A stretch of DNA of 64,000 nt from Candidatus Izemoplasma sp. Its GTDB lineage: Bacteria; Bacillota_I; Bacilli_A; Izemoplasmatales; Izemoplasmataceae. The translations under genes were made by a program, and so were the position numbers. Positions 1 to 8,364 of this stretch are shown here, one piece after another (the first letter of the stretch is position 1; each line of letters starts with the position of its first letter). The DNA is taken from contig JAXKVY010000002.1 of NCBI GenBank assembly GCA_036172455.1, positions 62,001-126,000 on the forward strand, read 5' to 3'. The notes under the pieces are model-generated. The model searched no databases and was not told the DNA's origin. It worked only from the letters and a program-made list of their open reading frames with translations.

Positions 1-304
1 TCACTTCTAAGTATCTTTTTAGGACACTATTTCTTTTTAATTTTAACTCTTCATTAAAATTAATGTAAGGGTGAATAATAAATAAATTTGTATTTCGTTT
101 TGTAATTTCATTATCATCAACTTTAATATAATTTTTCAAGTTATTATCTTCAGAATAATCACTGTCGTCTAGTTTATTAATATACATATTCATTAGTGTG
201 GGTATAATTTGCTTTTTTAGTTGATTGGATCCAAGTAAATATTTTTTTACACCAGCGCCAAATTCTACATAATCATGATGTAGTTGAAATGTAAGTTTCT
301 TCAT
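1..304 (-). CDS. csn2: Csn2-like adaptation protein (partial, runs off left edge)
   Basis: This is the fourth gene of the cas9-cas1-cas2-x order, the place held by csn2 in type II-A loci, where Csn2 is a ring-forming DNA-end-binding protein used in spacer acquisition. About 101 N-terminal codons are visible, starting MKKLTFQLHHDYVEF; the gene leaves the window at base 1. The start is the ATG at 302-304, preceded by an excellent ribosome site (AAAGGGGAG, about 5 bases away) that lies directly after the cas2 stop. I do not recognise a diagnostic Csn2 motif in the visible part, so the name rests on gene order and length is unknown. It could be another small accessory Cas protein. Confidence 0.6.
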   Translation of the reverse strand, partial: MKKLTFQLHHDYVEFGAGVKKYLLGSNQLKKQIIPTLMNMYINKLDDSDYSEDNNLKNYIKVDDNEITKRNTNLFIIHPYINFNEELKLKRNSVLKRYLEV

Positions 305-316
305 GTCACTCCCCTT

Positions 317-643
317 TCAAAATAAAACAAATGGTTCAATTGTCAGTTTATTTTCAATAAAAGATTTTCCTCCTACAATAACTTTAATATTTGCATATTG
401 TTTTTCTGTAATCATCATTACTCTTATATTTCCTTTATTAGGTGCATTTTTCTTTATAAATTTAATGTGGTTTTTGGCTGCATCGCGATTGTTTAATATC
501 TTTGAATAGACAGAGTATTGAATCATAGTATATCCATTTTTAATTAGTATACGTCTAAAGCGTCGGTATATTTTTTTATCTTTATTGGTTTTTATCGGAA
601 GGTCATAAAAAACTAAGGTTCGCATAAACTCATATGTGTTCAT
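317..643 (-). CDS. cas2: Cas2 spacer-acquisition protein
   Basis: Cas2 forms the Cas1-Cas2 integrase complex that inserts new spacers. The 108-aa product has the normal Cas2 size. Its first beta strand is MRTLVFYDLPIKT, with the conserved Asp after the strand, followed by the FRRILIKNGYTMIQYSVYSK segment typical of type II Cas2 and a late TEKQYANIKVIVG strand. I chose the ATG at 643 (MNTYEFMRTL) because type II-A Cas2 proteins carry a short extension before the first strand. It overlaps the end of cas1 by 14 bases, which suggests translational coupling. An ATG six codons later is the alternative. The reading frame extends further upstream (to 751), but that part lies inside cas1. No defect is visible. 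Confidence 0.88.
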   Translation of the reverse strand: MNTYEFMRTLVFYDLPIKTNKDKKIYRRFRRILIKNGYTMIQYSVYSKILNNRDAAKNHIKFIKKNAPNKGNIRVMMITEKQYANIKVIVGGKSFIENKLTIEPFVLF

Positions 644-1531
644 ATTTAATAATTGGATGCTCAAACGAGTTAGTAATATCTCCAGTTTCCAAAAAAGATA
701 CAATATAATCAACATATAAACGGATAACATTAAAAATGGTTTGTGATACATCTTTGAAATATATATTTTGTGTCAGATGTTTTACTAGATTAATTTTATG
801 CTCTGAATTGAATACTGTTTCCTCTGTCACATGATCATACACATACTTATCAACTATAGGTCGAAATGGTTCTATTAAATCATCACTTAAATTGAAAAAA
901 TTATTCGGTCCTTTATGGAATAGTCCTAATGATGGATTTAATCCTTTTGCAATAATAGACTGGCTAATTTGCGATCTCAAGATCGCATAACCGTAATTAA
1001 GAGCTGCATTTCTCGGTGTTTCAGTAAATCGCTTGAAACCTTTACCATATAGTGCTCTAAAATAAACTTTGCCGAGAGGCCTTCTCTATTTGTTTTATCT
1101 CCAATTGAGACATCATTATAGTATTCGTCTAGTTTAGAAATCGCAAAATTATCCTTATTAAAATATTTAAGTAATTCTAATTGATTATATATTTTTGCTT
1201 GGACTATTTCTTTTTGAATAAACTCTTTGATATATGTAGACCACTTCAATTGTTTTTTCAACATTAATGCAGCTTGTGCATTACCTTCAATTGGAAAGAA
1301 TAAAGATGCTGGCATATGATCAACACCACATGCTATAACATTGACATTCTCATCTGTTAACTTATTAATCAACTGTACTGTTAAAACCGCTTTATAATTA
1401 TCTAGAATTAATGTATGTACATCTCTAATCGGTACCAGTAATTCATTATCATTTTGATCAATTATTTTAAGATTATCTAGGTATAAATTCATAAACTTAC
1501 CGTCAGAAACATACAATACTCTCCAACCCAT
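630..1531 (-). pseudogene. cas1: Cas1 integrase gene split by a single-base frameshift
   Basis: Cas1 is the metal-dependent integrase of CRISPR adaptation. The sequence encodes all of type II Cas1, but in two frames. The first begins MGWRVLYVSDGKFMNLYLDN and carries the first catalytic Glu in NREGLSAK. The second continues VYFRALYGKGFKRF, then PRNAALNYGYAI, GLNPSLGLFHKG (catalytic His) and NLSDDLIEPFRP (catalytic Glu). One base appears to be missing in minus-strand GCAAAGTTTAT, at about 1066-1072. Joined, the product would be about 300 aa, the usual length. As read, translation stops at 977 after 184 aa and lacks two of three active-site residues. A sequencing error is possible. The ATG at 1529-1531 lies just downstream of the tracrRNA terminator and I see no clear ribosome site. 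Confidence 0.85.
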
Positions 1532-1535
1532 TAAA

Positions 1536-1647
1536 CAAAAAAGAAGCGCAATAATTGCGCTTCGATTTCGGAACTGGGGCTTTCGCCCTGTCCTTGTTTT
1601 ATCAGGTCCTCGAAAACCTTGCTATACAAGTGAGTATATTTCAACTC
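1536..1647 (-). ncRNA. Predicted tracrRNA between cas9 and cas1
   Basis: Read on the minus strand, the cas9-cas1 gap contains, in order: a 5' stem-loop (GTGAGT...ACTCAC), a probable anti-repeat with TATAGCAAGG and GGACCTGATAAAAC, the nexus-like AACAAGGACAGGGC with the small hairpin GGGC-GAAA-GCCC (1577-1588), and a terminator hairpin GAAGCGCAA/TTGCGCTTC (1543-1563) followed by six Ts. The piece TGATAAAACAAGG closely matches the end of the anti-repeat in the known S. aureus Cas9 tracrRNA (ACTAAAACAAGG), which fits a Cas9 of the same size. By pairing, the CRISPR repeat should begin GTTTTATCAGGTC. A consensus promoter lies at the right distance upstream. The 5' end is estimated from the promoter. 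Confidence 0.8.
1543..1563 (-). terminator. tracrRNA intrinsic terminator
   Basis: A perfect 9-bp stem (GAAGCGCAA with TTGCGCTTC, loop TAA) is followed on the minus strand by TTTTTT. It ends 11 bases before the cas1 start codon, so cas1-cas2-csn2 transcription must either read through it or start very close by. Confidence 0.85.
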
Positions 1648-1653
1648 ACCTAT

Positions 1654-1682
1654 ATAATACCATGTTACACACGCAATTTCAA
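1654..1682 (-). promoter_or_regulatory. tracrRNA promoter
   Basis: Minus-strand TTGAAA (1677-1682), a 17-base spacer and TATTAT (1654-1659). The -35 box lies inside the last codons of cas9. The predicted start, around 1647, is just ahead of the first tracrRNA stem. Confidence 0.7.
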
Positions 1683-4600
1683 TATTTCATTATTAATTTT
1701 TCTATACTGCCCAATTGGACTTACTGCATATTTTTCAATTTTTTGTATATTTTTTGATATAGTCTTTAATAACCTTTTAGATGAAATGTGATTAATATAC
1801 TTTAACTCAATAATATTATTAGAGTCATTGTTTATGCCATTAAACTTGTAATATTTTGGGCGTGCATTTTTTTGAAGCCATTTGATGATTTCATTTTTGT
1901 GTAATGAAAACAAAAATCTTGCTTCTTTAGAAATTTCCTTTTCTTTTAGTTTTTCTTGATAAACTTCTTCACTAACCTTAAATCCCTTTCTAAATGGTTT
2001 TAGATCATAATATCTAATCGTTACAAACTTATAATCTCCATTCGGTTCTTGGTATAAGTCTAATCGGTAGGCAGAAATTTTTTGCAACACAACTTTTTTA
2101 TCAGTTTTATAATTAGAAGATATGTCAAGGTGATTCCCTAATTTTTTAGTTAAACATTTAACAAAAGTAATTTCTGGGCCATTATTTTGTTTAGCATATT
2201 TGGTGATTTTCTTACCTTGATTTTCTTGAAATGCTAAGAAGGGTTCTTTTTCTGTTTGATATTGTTTATAAGCCTTAATAAGTTTATCGTATGTCTTTCT
2301 ATCATGTTTGTAGACAAGACATCTTTCTTTTTCCTTAATTAAGCGACGTTCAATATCCTTTGCTTTCATTTCATAAATATTATATTTTTGCACTACATAT
2401 TCTTCATCTTGATGCACTCTTGTTGAATATATTGTCTCATTTGAAAACGCACGATTTACTTTTTTGTCGACTTTCCAAGCAAAGTTAATGTCATCATCAG
2501 TAATGTCGCCAAGTGTCGCTAGTCGTTCGACAAATGAATAATCTAAAATAGGGTTTTTATAGTAAAGTTCTCCTGTTTCTTCATCCATCTCTTGGTTACG
2601 TTCATCGATGATTAACTGTTTCAACAATTTTTGTTCTGAAAGCATTGCGACAATCAAAGCATCAATGGCATGGTGTCGATAATAATCACGATCTTTATGA
2701 AGTGGATTATCCATATCTTTAAGTAACTGTTTTCCATACTCATAAGCTGCTCTACTTCTAAACAAAGATGTATGTTTCCCTTTAACAGTAAATACTTTGG
2801 TATCAATATTATTGCTTTTATAATAATTTCTTAAAGACGTCATAAATTGTCTCACAGAATATGAAGTGTCAACAAGGTTTCTTGCTAGAAACTCTTCTTT
2901 AACATCAAATTTATTGACATCTTGTGCGAATAAGAGTAATTCTCTCTTGCGCTTTTTACCTTTATAATTTGAATTACCATTAATATGTTTTTTAAATTCA
3001 GTAAAGGTTGTTATTTTTCCATATGCTAACCCACGAGTGAAATACTCAAATGGTGTTTTATTGCCTTTTAGTTGATTTACTTTTCCTTCGACTAAAACTT
3101 TATTATTTTGAGAATTATCTAATGAAATGGAATATGGGATTATATGGTCAATTTCATAATCATCCGTTTGGTTAGCAATTGCTTTCAAGCTTAAGGCATT
3201 TCCTGTATAGGCGCATTTCCCATTTTGCTCCTCATACAACATCACTTTTTGTACCATTCGATTACTCATACGATCAGAACTATACTCACCAAGTATTTCT
3301 TTAGCTTTGTTACGTAAGTCTTCAAAGTATTTCTGTGTTTTCTGAATTCTACGACGTTGTTCAGCTGAATTTCTATCTCGAGTAGTTTCAATGACTACCT
3401 TATCAAAATTACCATACTTCTTTTGCAAAGCTTTTAGCACCTTAATCGCCTCACGCTGTACGCGCTTGACCACAGGCGACATTGGTTGTGTTTCATCAAT
3501 ATCTAACGATGTTTTACCCTGATCTTTTTTTAGATTTAAGCTCTCAATTAACTGCATTTGGTTTTGTAGTGTCGTCATCATTTCTTTATTTAACAAGTAA
3601 ATAGCTTTAAATGATAGTCGATGGTACTGTGTATATCCTGGTAATGTTGCAATGGCTTTATATAGCGTTTCATTATCAATAAATTCAGCTAATTTTTCTA
3701 GTCGCTCAGATTCAGTTTTATGACTAGTTAAGATTTCAGCTATTCGATCCACTACTGTTTCATTTAAGTAAAGATCTGAATCAAGTTTTTTACATAATTT
3801 TGCTAGCCTATTATAATCACTAAAATCTGTCATTATTGGTTTATTACTTTTGTTGGTCCTAAACCCTGTAATATTTCGTTCATCTAAATCAAAAAACTTT
3901 GCCAAAGCCTTTGCGGGATTACTTTTCGGACTTAAATATCCCTTTTCTTTTATTACATCAATGACTTTCATTTTTTTCTCTTCGGTCCATTCAAAATCTT
4001 CATTAATAAAAGATAAATTATTTAATTCATTTAATAAGTTAAATTTCAAAGCAGAAAAAGCACTACTTGGTGCGCGTAACTCATCATCATATATAGAACA
4101 TTTACCACGCATTTCTTCAATTAAATTTACTTTATATATCTTCCCTTCATCATCTTTTCTATAGCGCCCATAAGGGGTTGGTGATGTTTTTGATCCCGGC
4201 CCATCTGAATAATGTCGTTTTCGCTTAATTAATTCAATTATTTTATCTTTAGCCGATTCAGATAATGTCTGGTTTTTCAATATTGCTTTTGTTTCTTTAA
4301 TATAGTCTTCTGTTCTAAAATTATTTGTCTCACCACGAACTTTTTGATGGTTTAACAGTCGGTCTAATTGCACTTCACAAACATACTTATCTGCTTTATC
4401 AAGCTGTTTTGTATTGTTCTGTAAGACACCCTTCATTTTTTTTGCTTCATCATCTGAATCATCCGTAATTACAATATCTAGTGATGACCCTCTACGTTTC
4501 ACAATATGTAATAATGCAGTGGCGAGTTCACGATTGTTTAATTTTTCATTTAATCCTTTGACACGAATGTGATAAGGATTATCTAAATGAACAAAGTTAT

Positions 4601-4832
4601 CATCAATTATATTTTCTCTTTTCAGCAATCGCTTCATTTCAACTATACGCTGTTTTCGACGTCGCTTAACTCTTCTAGACCCTCTTTTTTCTCTTCGTTT
4701 AGCATTAAGATCTTTGTCGGCCTCATCAAATAATCTCACTCCGCAATCAACTACTTCTTTTTCATGATTAATAATTCCCCAACCTACTGAAGTTATACCT
4801 AAATCAAATCCCAAAATTAATCCATTACTCAT
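1665..4832 (-). CDS. cas9: Cas9 RNA-guided DNA endonuclease (short type II, SaCas9-sized)
   Basis: Effector nuclease of the type II CRISPR system, cutting DNA guided by crRNA:tracrRNA. All nuclease motifs are intact: RuvC-I GLILGFDLGITSVGWG (Asp10), then the Arg-rich bridge helix (KRRRKQRIVEMKRLL), RuvC-II VVIETTRDRNS (Glu482), HNH YEIDHIIPYSISLDNSQNN (His563) and RuvC-III HHAIDALIVAM (His721/Asp724). From the ATG at 4832 it is 1055 aa, close to the 1053 aa of S. aureus Cas9. That start puts the RuvC Asp at position 10, as in SaCas9, and has AAAGGA 8 bases upstream; start codons at 4841 and 4859 are possible. The carboxy-terminal PAM-interacting region shows no truncation. The neighbouring tracrRNA is also SaCas9-like. 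Interference looks functional even though cas1 is broken. Confidence 0.97.
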   Translation of the reverse strand: MSNGLILGFDLGITSVGWGIINHEKEVVDCGVRLFDEADKDLNAKRREKRGSRRVKRRRKQRIVEMKRLLKRENIIDDNFVHLDNPYHIRVKGLNEKLNNRELATALLHIVKRRGSSLDIVITDDSDDEAKKMKGVLQNNTKQLDKADKYVCEVQLDRLLNHQKVRGETNNFRTEDYIKETKAILKNQTLSESAKDKIIELIKRKRHYSDGPGSKTSPTPYGRYRKDDEGKIYKVNLIEEMRGKCSIYDDELRAPSSAFSALKFNLLNELNNLSFINEDFEWTEEKKMKVIDVIKEKGYLSPKSNPAKALAKFFDLDERNITGFRTNKSNKPIMTDFSDYNRLAKLCKKLDSDLYLNETVVDRIAEILTSHKTESERLEKLAEFIDNETLYKAIATLPGYTQYHRLSFKAIYLLNKEMMTTLQNQMQLIESLNLKKDQGKTSLDIDETQPMSPVVKRVQREAIKVLKALQKKYGNFDKVVIETTRDRNSAEQRRRIQKTQKYFEDLRNKAKEILGEYSSDRMSNRMVQKVMLYEEQNGKCAYTGNALSLKAIANQTDDYEIDHIIPYSISLDNSQNNKVLVEGKVNQLKGNKTPFEYFTRGLAYGKITTFTEFKKHINGNSNYKGKKRKRELLLFAQDVNKFDVKEEFLARNLVDTSYSVRQFMTSLRNYYKSNNIDTKVFTVKGKHTSLFRSRAAYEYGKQLLKDMDNPLHKDRDYYRHHAIDALIVAMLSEQKLLKQLIIDERNQEMDEETGELYYKNPILDYSFVERLATLGDITDDDINFAWKVDKKVNRAFSNETIYSTRVHQDEEYVVQKYNIYEMKAKDIERRLIKEKERCLVYKHDRKTYDKLIKAYKQYQTEKEPFLAFQENQGKKITKYAKQNNGPEITFVKCLTKKLGNHLDISSNYKTDKKVVLQKISAYRLDLYQEPNGDYKFVTIRYYDLKPFRKGFKVSEEVYQEKLKEKEISKEARFLFSLHKNEIIKWLQKNARPKYYKFNGINNDSNNIIELKYINHISSKRLLKTISKNIQKIEKYAVSPIGQYRKINNEILKLRV

Positions 4833-4965
4833 TGGCCTCATCCTTTCTTTTTCCTTCAAAAAATAATACTTAATTTATTTTGTTAATATATAAAAATAAA
4901 AAACTCCCCTTACAAGAAGTGATATAAAAACTATTGATTTGTTTTTTCCCTCCCCTATAATTTTA

Positions 4966-4994
4966 ATTTTATCATATGGGCACCTTGCATACAA
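4966..4994 (-). promoter_or_regulatory. Putative cas9 promoter
   Basis: Minus-strand TTGTAT (4989-4994), a 17-base spacer and TAAAAT (4966-4971). It would give cas9 a 5' leader of roughly 130 bases in which I see no further structure. Confidence 0.45.
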
Positions 4995-5046
4995 GAAATT
5001 ATCTAAAGTACACTCTTGATAAACATAATGCATTTCTAAAGTTGAA

Positions 5047-5075
5047 TTGTTTTTAATATTAAAACCTGTTATAAT
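5047..5075 (+). promoter_or_regulatory. Promoter of the SAM riboswitch leader
   Basis: TTGTTT (5047-5052), a 17-base spacer and TATAAT (5070-5075), about 10 bases before the first helix of the riboswitch. Confidence 0.6.
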
Positions 5076-5084
5076 ATAATTACC

Positions 5085-5177
5085 ATAAAGAGTGTACGAG
5101 AGAGAGGCTCTATGACTACACAGCAACCTACTTTGACTAAAGCAAGGTGCTAATTCCTTACAGATGGCTCTTTTTTT
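5085..5177 (+). ncRNA. SAM-I (S-box) riboswitch, compact form
   Basis: The S-box core is present in order. P2a pairs GTGTA (5092-5096) with TACAC (5117-5121). It encloses a purine-rich kink-turn and a small P2b (AGAG/CTCT) ending in TATGAC. CAGCAACC follows, then P3 (CCT-a-CTTT, loop GACT, AAAG-ca-AGG, 5127-5147), then the conserved GGTGCTAATTCC (5146-5157). P1 is short (AAAGA 5087-5091 with TCTTT 5169-5173) and P4 is minimal. Seven Ts follow immediately, so P1 itself may act as or compete with a terminator; the expression platform is not clear. S-box RNAs normally switch off methionine/SAM genes when SAM is high. Confidence 0.72.
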
Positions 5178-5229
5178 ATTAGGATAGATCCACTTAAAGG
5201 GATTAGTACCAATAAGAAAGGAAAGTATT

Positions 5230-6048
5230 ATGAAAATAACGATCATTGATCCCTTTGTATCCGAACGCTATCATTTTCCTAGACATATATTCAAATTGAA
5301 TGGCAAGAAATTATGGCGTGGATTTGGCAAGACCTCTGAGCATATTGTAGATGGCATTCCTAAACTCGAATTTAAACATATTAGTAAAATTTATCGAAAC
5401 TATAAACCGATAAGGATTGAAAAGAACAAAGATTGTCTAATTAAAATCAAATGGATGATTCCTCTATTTACTTACCGGTATACTATTTATTACTGGGAAA
5501 CAAACACGCCACCTTCACCATTAGGTCAACCACTGACACTAGAAGAACGAATAAAAAACACTACGAAATCTATAAATTATTATCGCCTGAGACACATCAC
5601 AGATAATCTTGTAGATTATGAAGGAGACTATTTTAGATCATATGAAGATTGCACAAAATCTAACGAACCAACCGAAGTCACCATCTATGGAAAAACAATC
5701 GAAATAAAACAATACTATCAAAAGAATATATTACGTAAATATTATCCAAAGTCAGTTAAAGAAATCCCTTTTAAATCATATCGGTTTAATTTGATGCAGC
5801 TGATCAAATATGAGATAATTGACGGTAACCTTTATCGATTATGGTTTCATAAAGATATGAATGAGAAGAAAGAAATCATAATTTACAGAGGATTTGATCG
5901 TGAAAATCAAACAATCAAATATAATGGCAAAGTAGTGTTGGTTTCATCGGATAAACGACCTGAATTTGAAAGTCTTTTGAGTAAGTGGACCGAAGTTAAT
6001 CAAGTGTATTATGATGTTGTTATGAGAATAATACAATCTTCTATATAA
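5230..6048 (+). CDS. Unknown protein under a SAM riboswitch
   Basis: I do not recognise this 272-aa product. It is rich in charged and aromatic residues, with many Tyr, Lys and Ile. It has no signal peptide and no long membrane segment, although a short hydrophobic stretch with aromatics lies near residue 78 (IKWMIPLFTYRYTIYYW). It is probably soluble and cytoplasmic. The ATG at 5230 has AAGAAAGGAAAG upstream. The gene stands alone, divergent from cas9, and follows a SAM-I-like leader, so expression should respond to SAM or methionine status. No methyltransferase, transporter or methionine-synthesis motif is visible. The leader may therefore mark an uncharacterised methionine-related protein, or be left over from a lost gene. 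Confidence 0.75.
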   Translation: MKITIIDPFVSERYHFPRHIFKLNGKKLWRGFGKTSEHIVDGIPKLEFKHISKIYRNYKPIRIEKNKDCLIKIKWMIPLFTYRYTIYYWETNTPPSPLGQPLTLEERIKNTTKSINYYRLRHITDNLVDYEGDYFRSYEDCTKSNEPTEVTIYGKTIEIKQYYQKNILRKYYPKSVKEIPFKSYRFNLMQLIKYEIIDGNLYRLWFHKDMNEKKEIIIYRGFDRENQTIKYNGKVVLVSSDKRPEFESLLSKWTEVNQVYYDVVMRIIQSSI

Positions 6049-6068
6049 ATAGCCTTATCGTATTTAAA

Positions 6069-6110
6069 ACAACCGAGCAATTCACTAAAATCCGTGAATT
6101 GCTCGGTTGT
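6069..6110. terminator. 17-bp perfect hairpin after the unknown gene
   Basis: ACAACCGAGCAATTCAC (6069-6085) pairs perfectly with GTGAATTGCTCGGTTGT (6094-6110) around an 8-base loop. It lies between convergent genes, so it is probably a transcription stop for both, but neither side has a good T run. Confidence 0.55.
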
Positions 6111-6157
6111 GTCATTCTAATATATTGTTTTGTTAAAACATTACTATCGTTAACTTC

Positions 6158-6685
6158 TTAATCATTTATATAATGTTTAATTTTATCTTTCCATTCGGTT
6201 TTATTCATAAAAATAATATTCGTCTTATTTGGGAAAAAGAGATTATTAATAATTGGGATTAATAAAAAGATTAACCAACCTGGATGCCAAAAACTATCTC
6301 CTAGAAGTCTCAAACTATCTGGGAAAAATGCTCTAGGATAAATGATCCCAATAATAATGTATATAAAGGTAATCGATACGCTCACAACCTTACGTGCATC
6401 TATTTTCCCCTCATAGATCATATCTGATAATGGGATTAAGAAAAAGACAACCCATCCAGGATGTGCTAAATCAAATCCAAACGCTAACCATAAAAATAAA
6501 ATCACAGTAATCAAGGGCATTGATTGATGTATTCTTTTCCCTAAATGATCACTGAGTAATATCCATGATAATGGCACTAAAAATAAAAAACTAAAGCCTA
6601 ATTTCCAATTATCAAATACAAATCCACTCACTAATAACATAAACAGTGAGATCAGTGGCATTGTTGCGACAAGTCTTTGTTTCAT
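6158..6685 (-). CDS. Small multi-pass membrane protein with three internal repeats
   Basis: 175 aa, almost entirely hydrophobic, with about six membrane segments, so it is a cytoplasmic membrane protein. A unit recurs three times: FDNWKLGFSFLFLVPLSWIL, then FDLAHPGWVVFFLIPLSDMI, then SFWHPGWLIFLLIPIINNLF. The shared core is W-x3-F-L-[IV]-P. This suggests a short two-helix module triplicated within the gene. Similar HPGW-type membrane modules occur in Bacillota as small proteins or behind DNA-binding domains; none is fused here. The short C-terminal tail is charged (KTEWKDKIKHYIND). Function unknown. The ATG at 6685 has a purine-rich AGAAGATGA upstream. Confidence 0.7.
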   Translation of the reverse strand: MKQRLVATMPLISLFMLLVSGFVFDNWKLGFSFLFLVPLSWILLSDHLGKRIHQSMPLITVILFLWLAFGFDLAHPGWVVFFLIPLSDMIYEGKIDARKVVSVSITFIYIIIGIIYPRAFFPDSLRLLGDSFWHPGWLIFLLIPIINNLFFPNKTNIIFMNKTEWKDKIKHYIND

Positions 6686-6852
6686 TGCATATCATCTTCT
6701 TTCTCTTCAAAATAATTTAATTTCAATTTAGTTTAGAAAAATCTAATATTTTCCTATGATTTAAGAAGTAATATAACTTATTATATATCTAGTTTAGTAA
6801 ATGATATATTAAAAAGGATAAATTATCCCCATACTGACTATCTTCTAATTAC

Positions 6853-8319
6853 CTAATCATAATTTAAGTTCTTAAAAATTAATCTATGATAATCTAAATA
6901 TTTTTTGTTTCCATAACTTATTGCTATTTTCATGTTCTCATTCAGATTGAGGGATGTTCTATTTGCCTTAGATAATCTATCTGAAATTAAAATTCTCCCC
7001 TCTACAGTAAATGAAATGTAGTGATTATCGAATAATTTATCGTGATTCGGGCATAAAAGTAACCCATTATCTTCATCCAAATGTTCACCATCTTTACAAT
7101 CTTTCCAGGGTTTTATGTGACTTGCAATTAAAAACTCTGGATTTTCTACCCCGCACAGGACACATTTATTGTTAAATTTATCTAATATAAGATTTCTATA
7201 TTGGCTCTGACCTACTCTAGATTTTATGAGAGTTTCTTTATATTTATCAGGAACATCTTCTAAATCTTTTTCAATTTTCTCTTTCAATCCTTGTTTGTCA
7301 TAAAGACTAGGCCCCTTGTATTGATTAATATATCTAATAACTTTTACATTATATTTAGGATCACCGTACCAAATATTTGCTTGACCTATCTTATCACAAT
7401 TAAACGTTCTCTCTTTTTCAGGAAGTAAAGTAGCATCTTCGACAGCACATTCAATGTAATACCCTGCTTCCTCCTCTTCTCCTCTATCATTAATAAACCT
7501 TCGTTTTTCATTATTTAAGGCCTGCTGCTTTCGGTATAGTTTAGCATTTCTGTACCAACCGGTAATTACTCTACCTTTTATATCATCAGTGCTTACCCAT
7601 ATAATGTTAACACCTTCAATAAAATCCTCATGAGATTTAGCTCCTAACCTCTCAATTCTAATCTTTGCTTGTTTAAATTTATCTATTGAGTTTTTAAATC
7701 TCACATTCGGATTCCCTGGTGGTGGTTGAACAAACCCATAATATATCCCATTAATTTCTTTAAAATTAAATAGTTCATCCCCAATGCCATGCTCCGCAAC
7801 ATATTTTCCACCATGAACTGATGGTGTTTCCTCGGGTCCTTGATATAGTTTCATAGGAGCAACATTACAAAATAGAATAGGAGACATTTCTTCTTCAAAA
7901 TTATAGTTATCACAATGTTCTTCTATACTGGATATGTAGTTATTCAATTCTTCTTTTTTATCAACTTTTATAGGTCCTTGCGGTGCTGAATTTAATCCAT
8001 TCATTTTTAGAGACTCTAAAGATAACTTTTCATCATCAAATGTTCTAATTAATTTGAATCTTGCAAAGGTATTTGCCTTTCTGTTTTTTTGTTCTTTCTT
8101 CCAATATTCCCAATCAGTTTTCATTTCATGAAAGGGAATATTGATTTTTTCTACAACACACTTAAACATTATTTTTTGATAAGGTCTAGTTGAGTAAATA
8201 TACACAGTATCTCCTACTTTGTATTTTGTGTTATTCATTCTCCAATCAATAATTTTATTATCATAAAATGCTTTAAAGTGATCGTAAATGTTAGGATTAG
8301 CAGATATTAGCCATTTCAT
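6853..8319 (-). CDS. EVE-like/HNH endonuclease (probable modification-dependent restriction enzyme)
   Basis: 488 aa. The first about 130 residues (MKWLISANPNIYDHF, then KVGDTVYIYSTRPYQKIMF) look like an EVE/PUA-family fold, which binds modified bases in DNA. A central region (residues about 150-300) is unassigned. Residues about 380-450 form an HNH nuclease: CVLCGVENPEFLIASHIKPW, then NGLLLCPNHDKLFD, with the two zinc Cys pairs and the His of the beta-beta-alpha-metal motif. EVE-HNH proteins are known type IV-like restriction enzymes acting on 5-methyl- or hydroxymethylcytosine DNA; applying this here is inference. The start is ATG at 8319 with AGGAGGATAG upstream. It is the last gene of the minus-strand island, 45 bases after the NERD gene. 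Confidence 0.8.
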   Translation of the reverse strand: MKWLISANPNIYDHFKAFYDNKIIDWRMNNTKYKVGDTVYIYSTRPYQKIMFKCVVEKINIPFHEMKTDWEYWKKEQKNRKANTFARFKLIRTFDDEKLSLESLKMNGLNSAPQGPIKVDKKEELNNYISSIEEHCDNYNFEEEMSPILFCNVAPMKLYQGPEETPSVHGGKYVAEHGIGDELFNFKEINGIYYGFVQPPPGNPNVRFKNSIDKFKQAKIRIERLGAKSHEDFIEGVNIIWVSTDDIKGRVITGWYRNAKLYRKQQALNNEKRRFINDRGEEEEAGYYIECAVEDATLLPEKERTFNCDKIGQANIWYGDPKYNVKVIRYINQYKGPSLYDKQGLKEKIEKDLEDVPDKYKETLIKSRVGQSQYRNLILDKFNNKCVLCGVENPEFLIASHIKPWKDCKDGEHLDEDNGLLLCPNHDKLFDNHYISFTVEGRILISDRLSKANRTSLNLNENMKIAISYGNKKYLDYHRLIFKNLNYD

Positions 8320-8364
8320 GTTATCTATCCTCCTATAGAATGGTAGTGTAACTTAAACTTCTAG

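Noticed and set aside
303-509. 68-codon plus-strand hydrophobic open frame over cas2
   Set aside because: It is antisense to a well-supported gene; the hydrophobicity follows from AT-rich codons.
4875-5246. 123-codon open frame on the minus strand between cas9 and the unknown gene
   Set aside because: It runs through the antisense of the S-box core and has no ribosome site or family resemblance.
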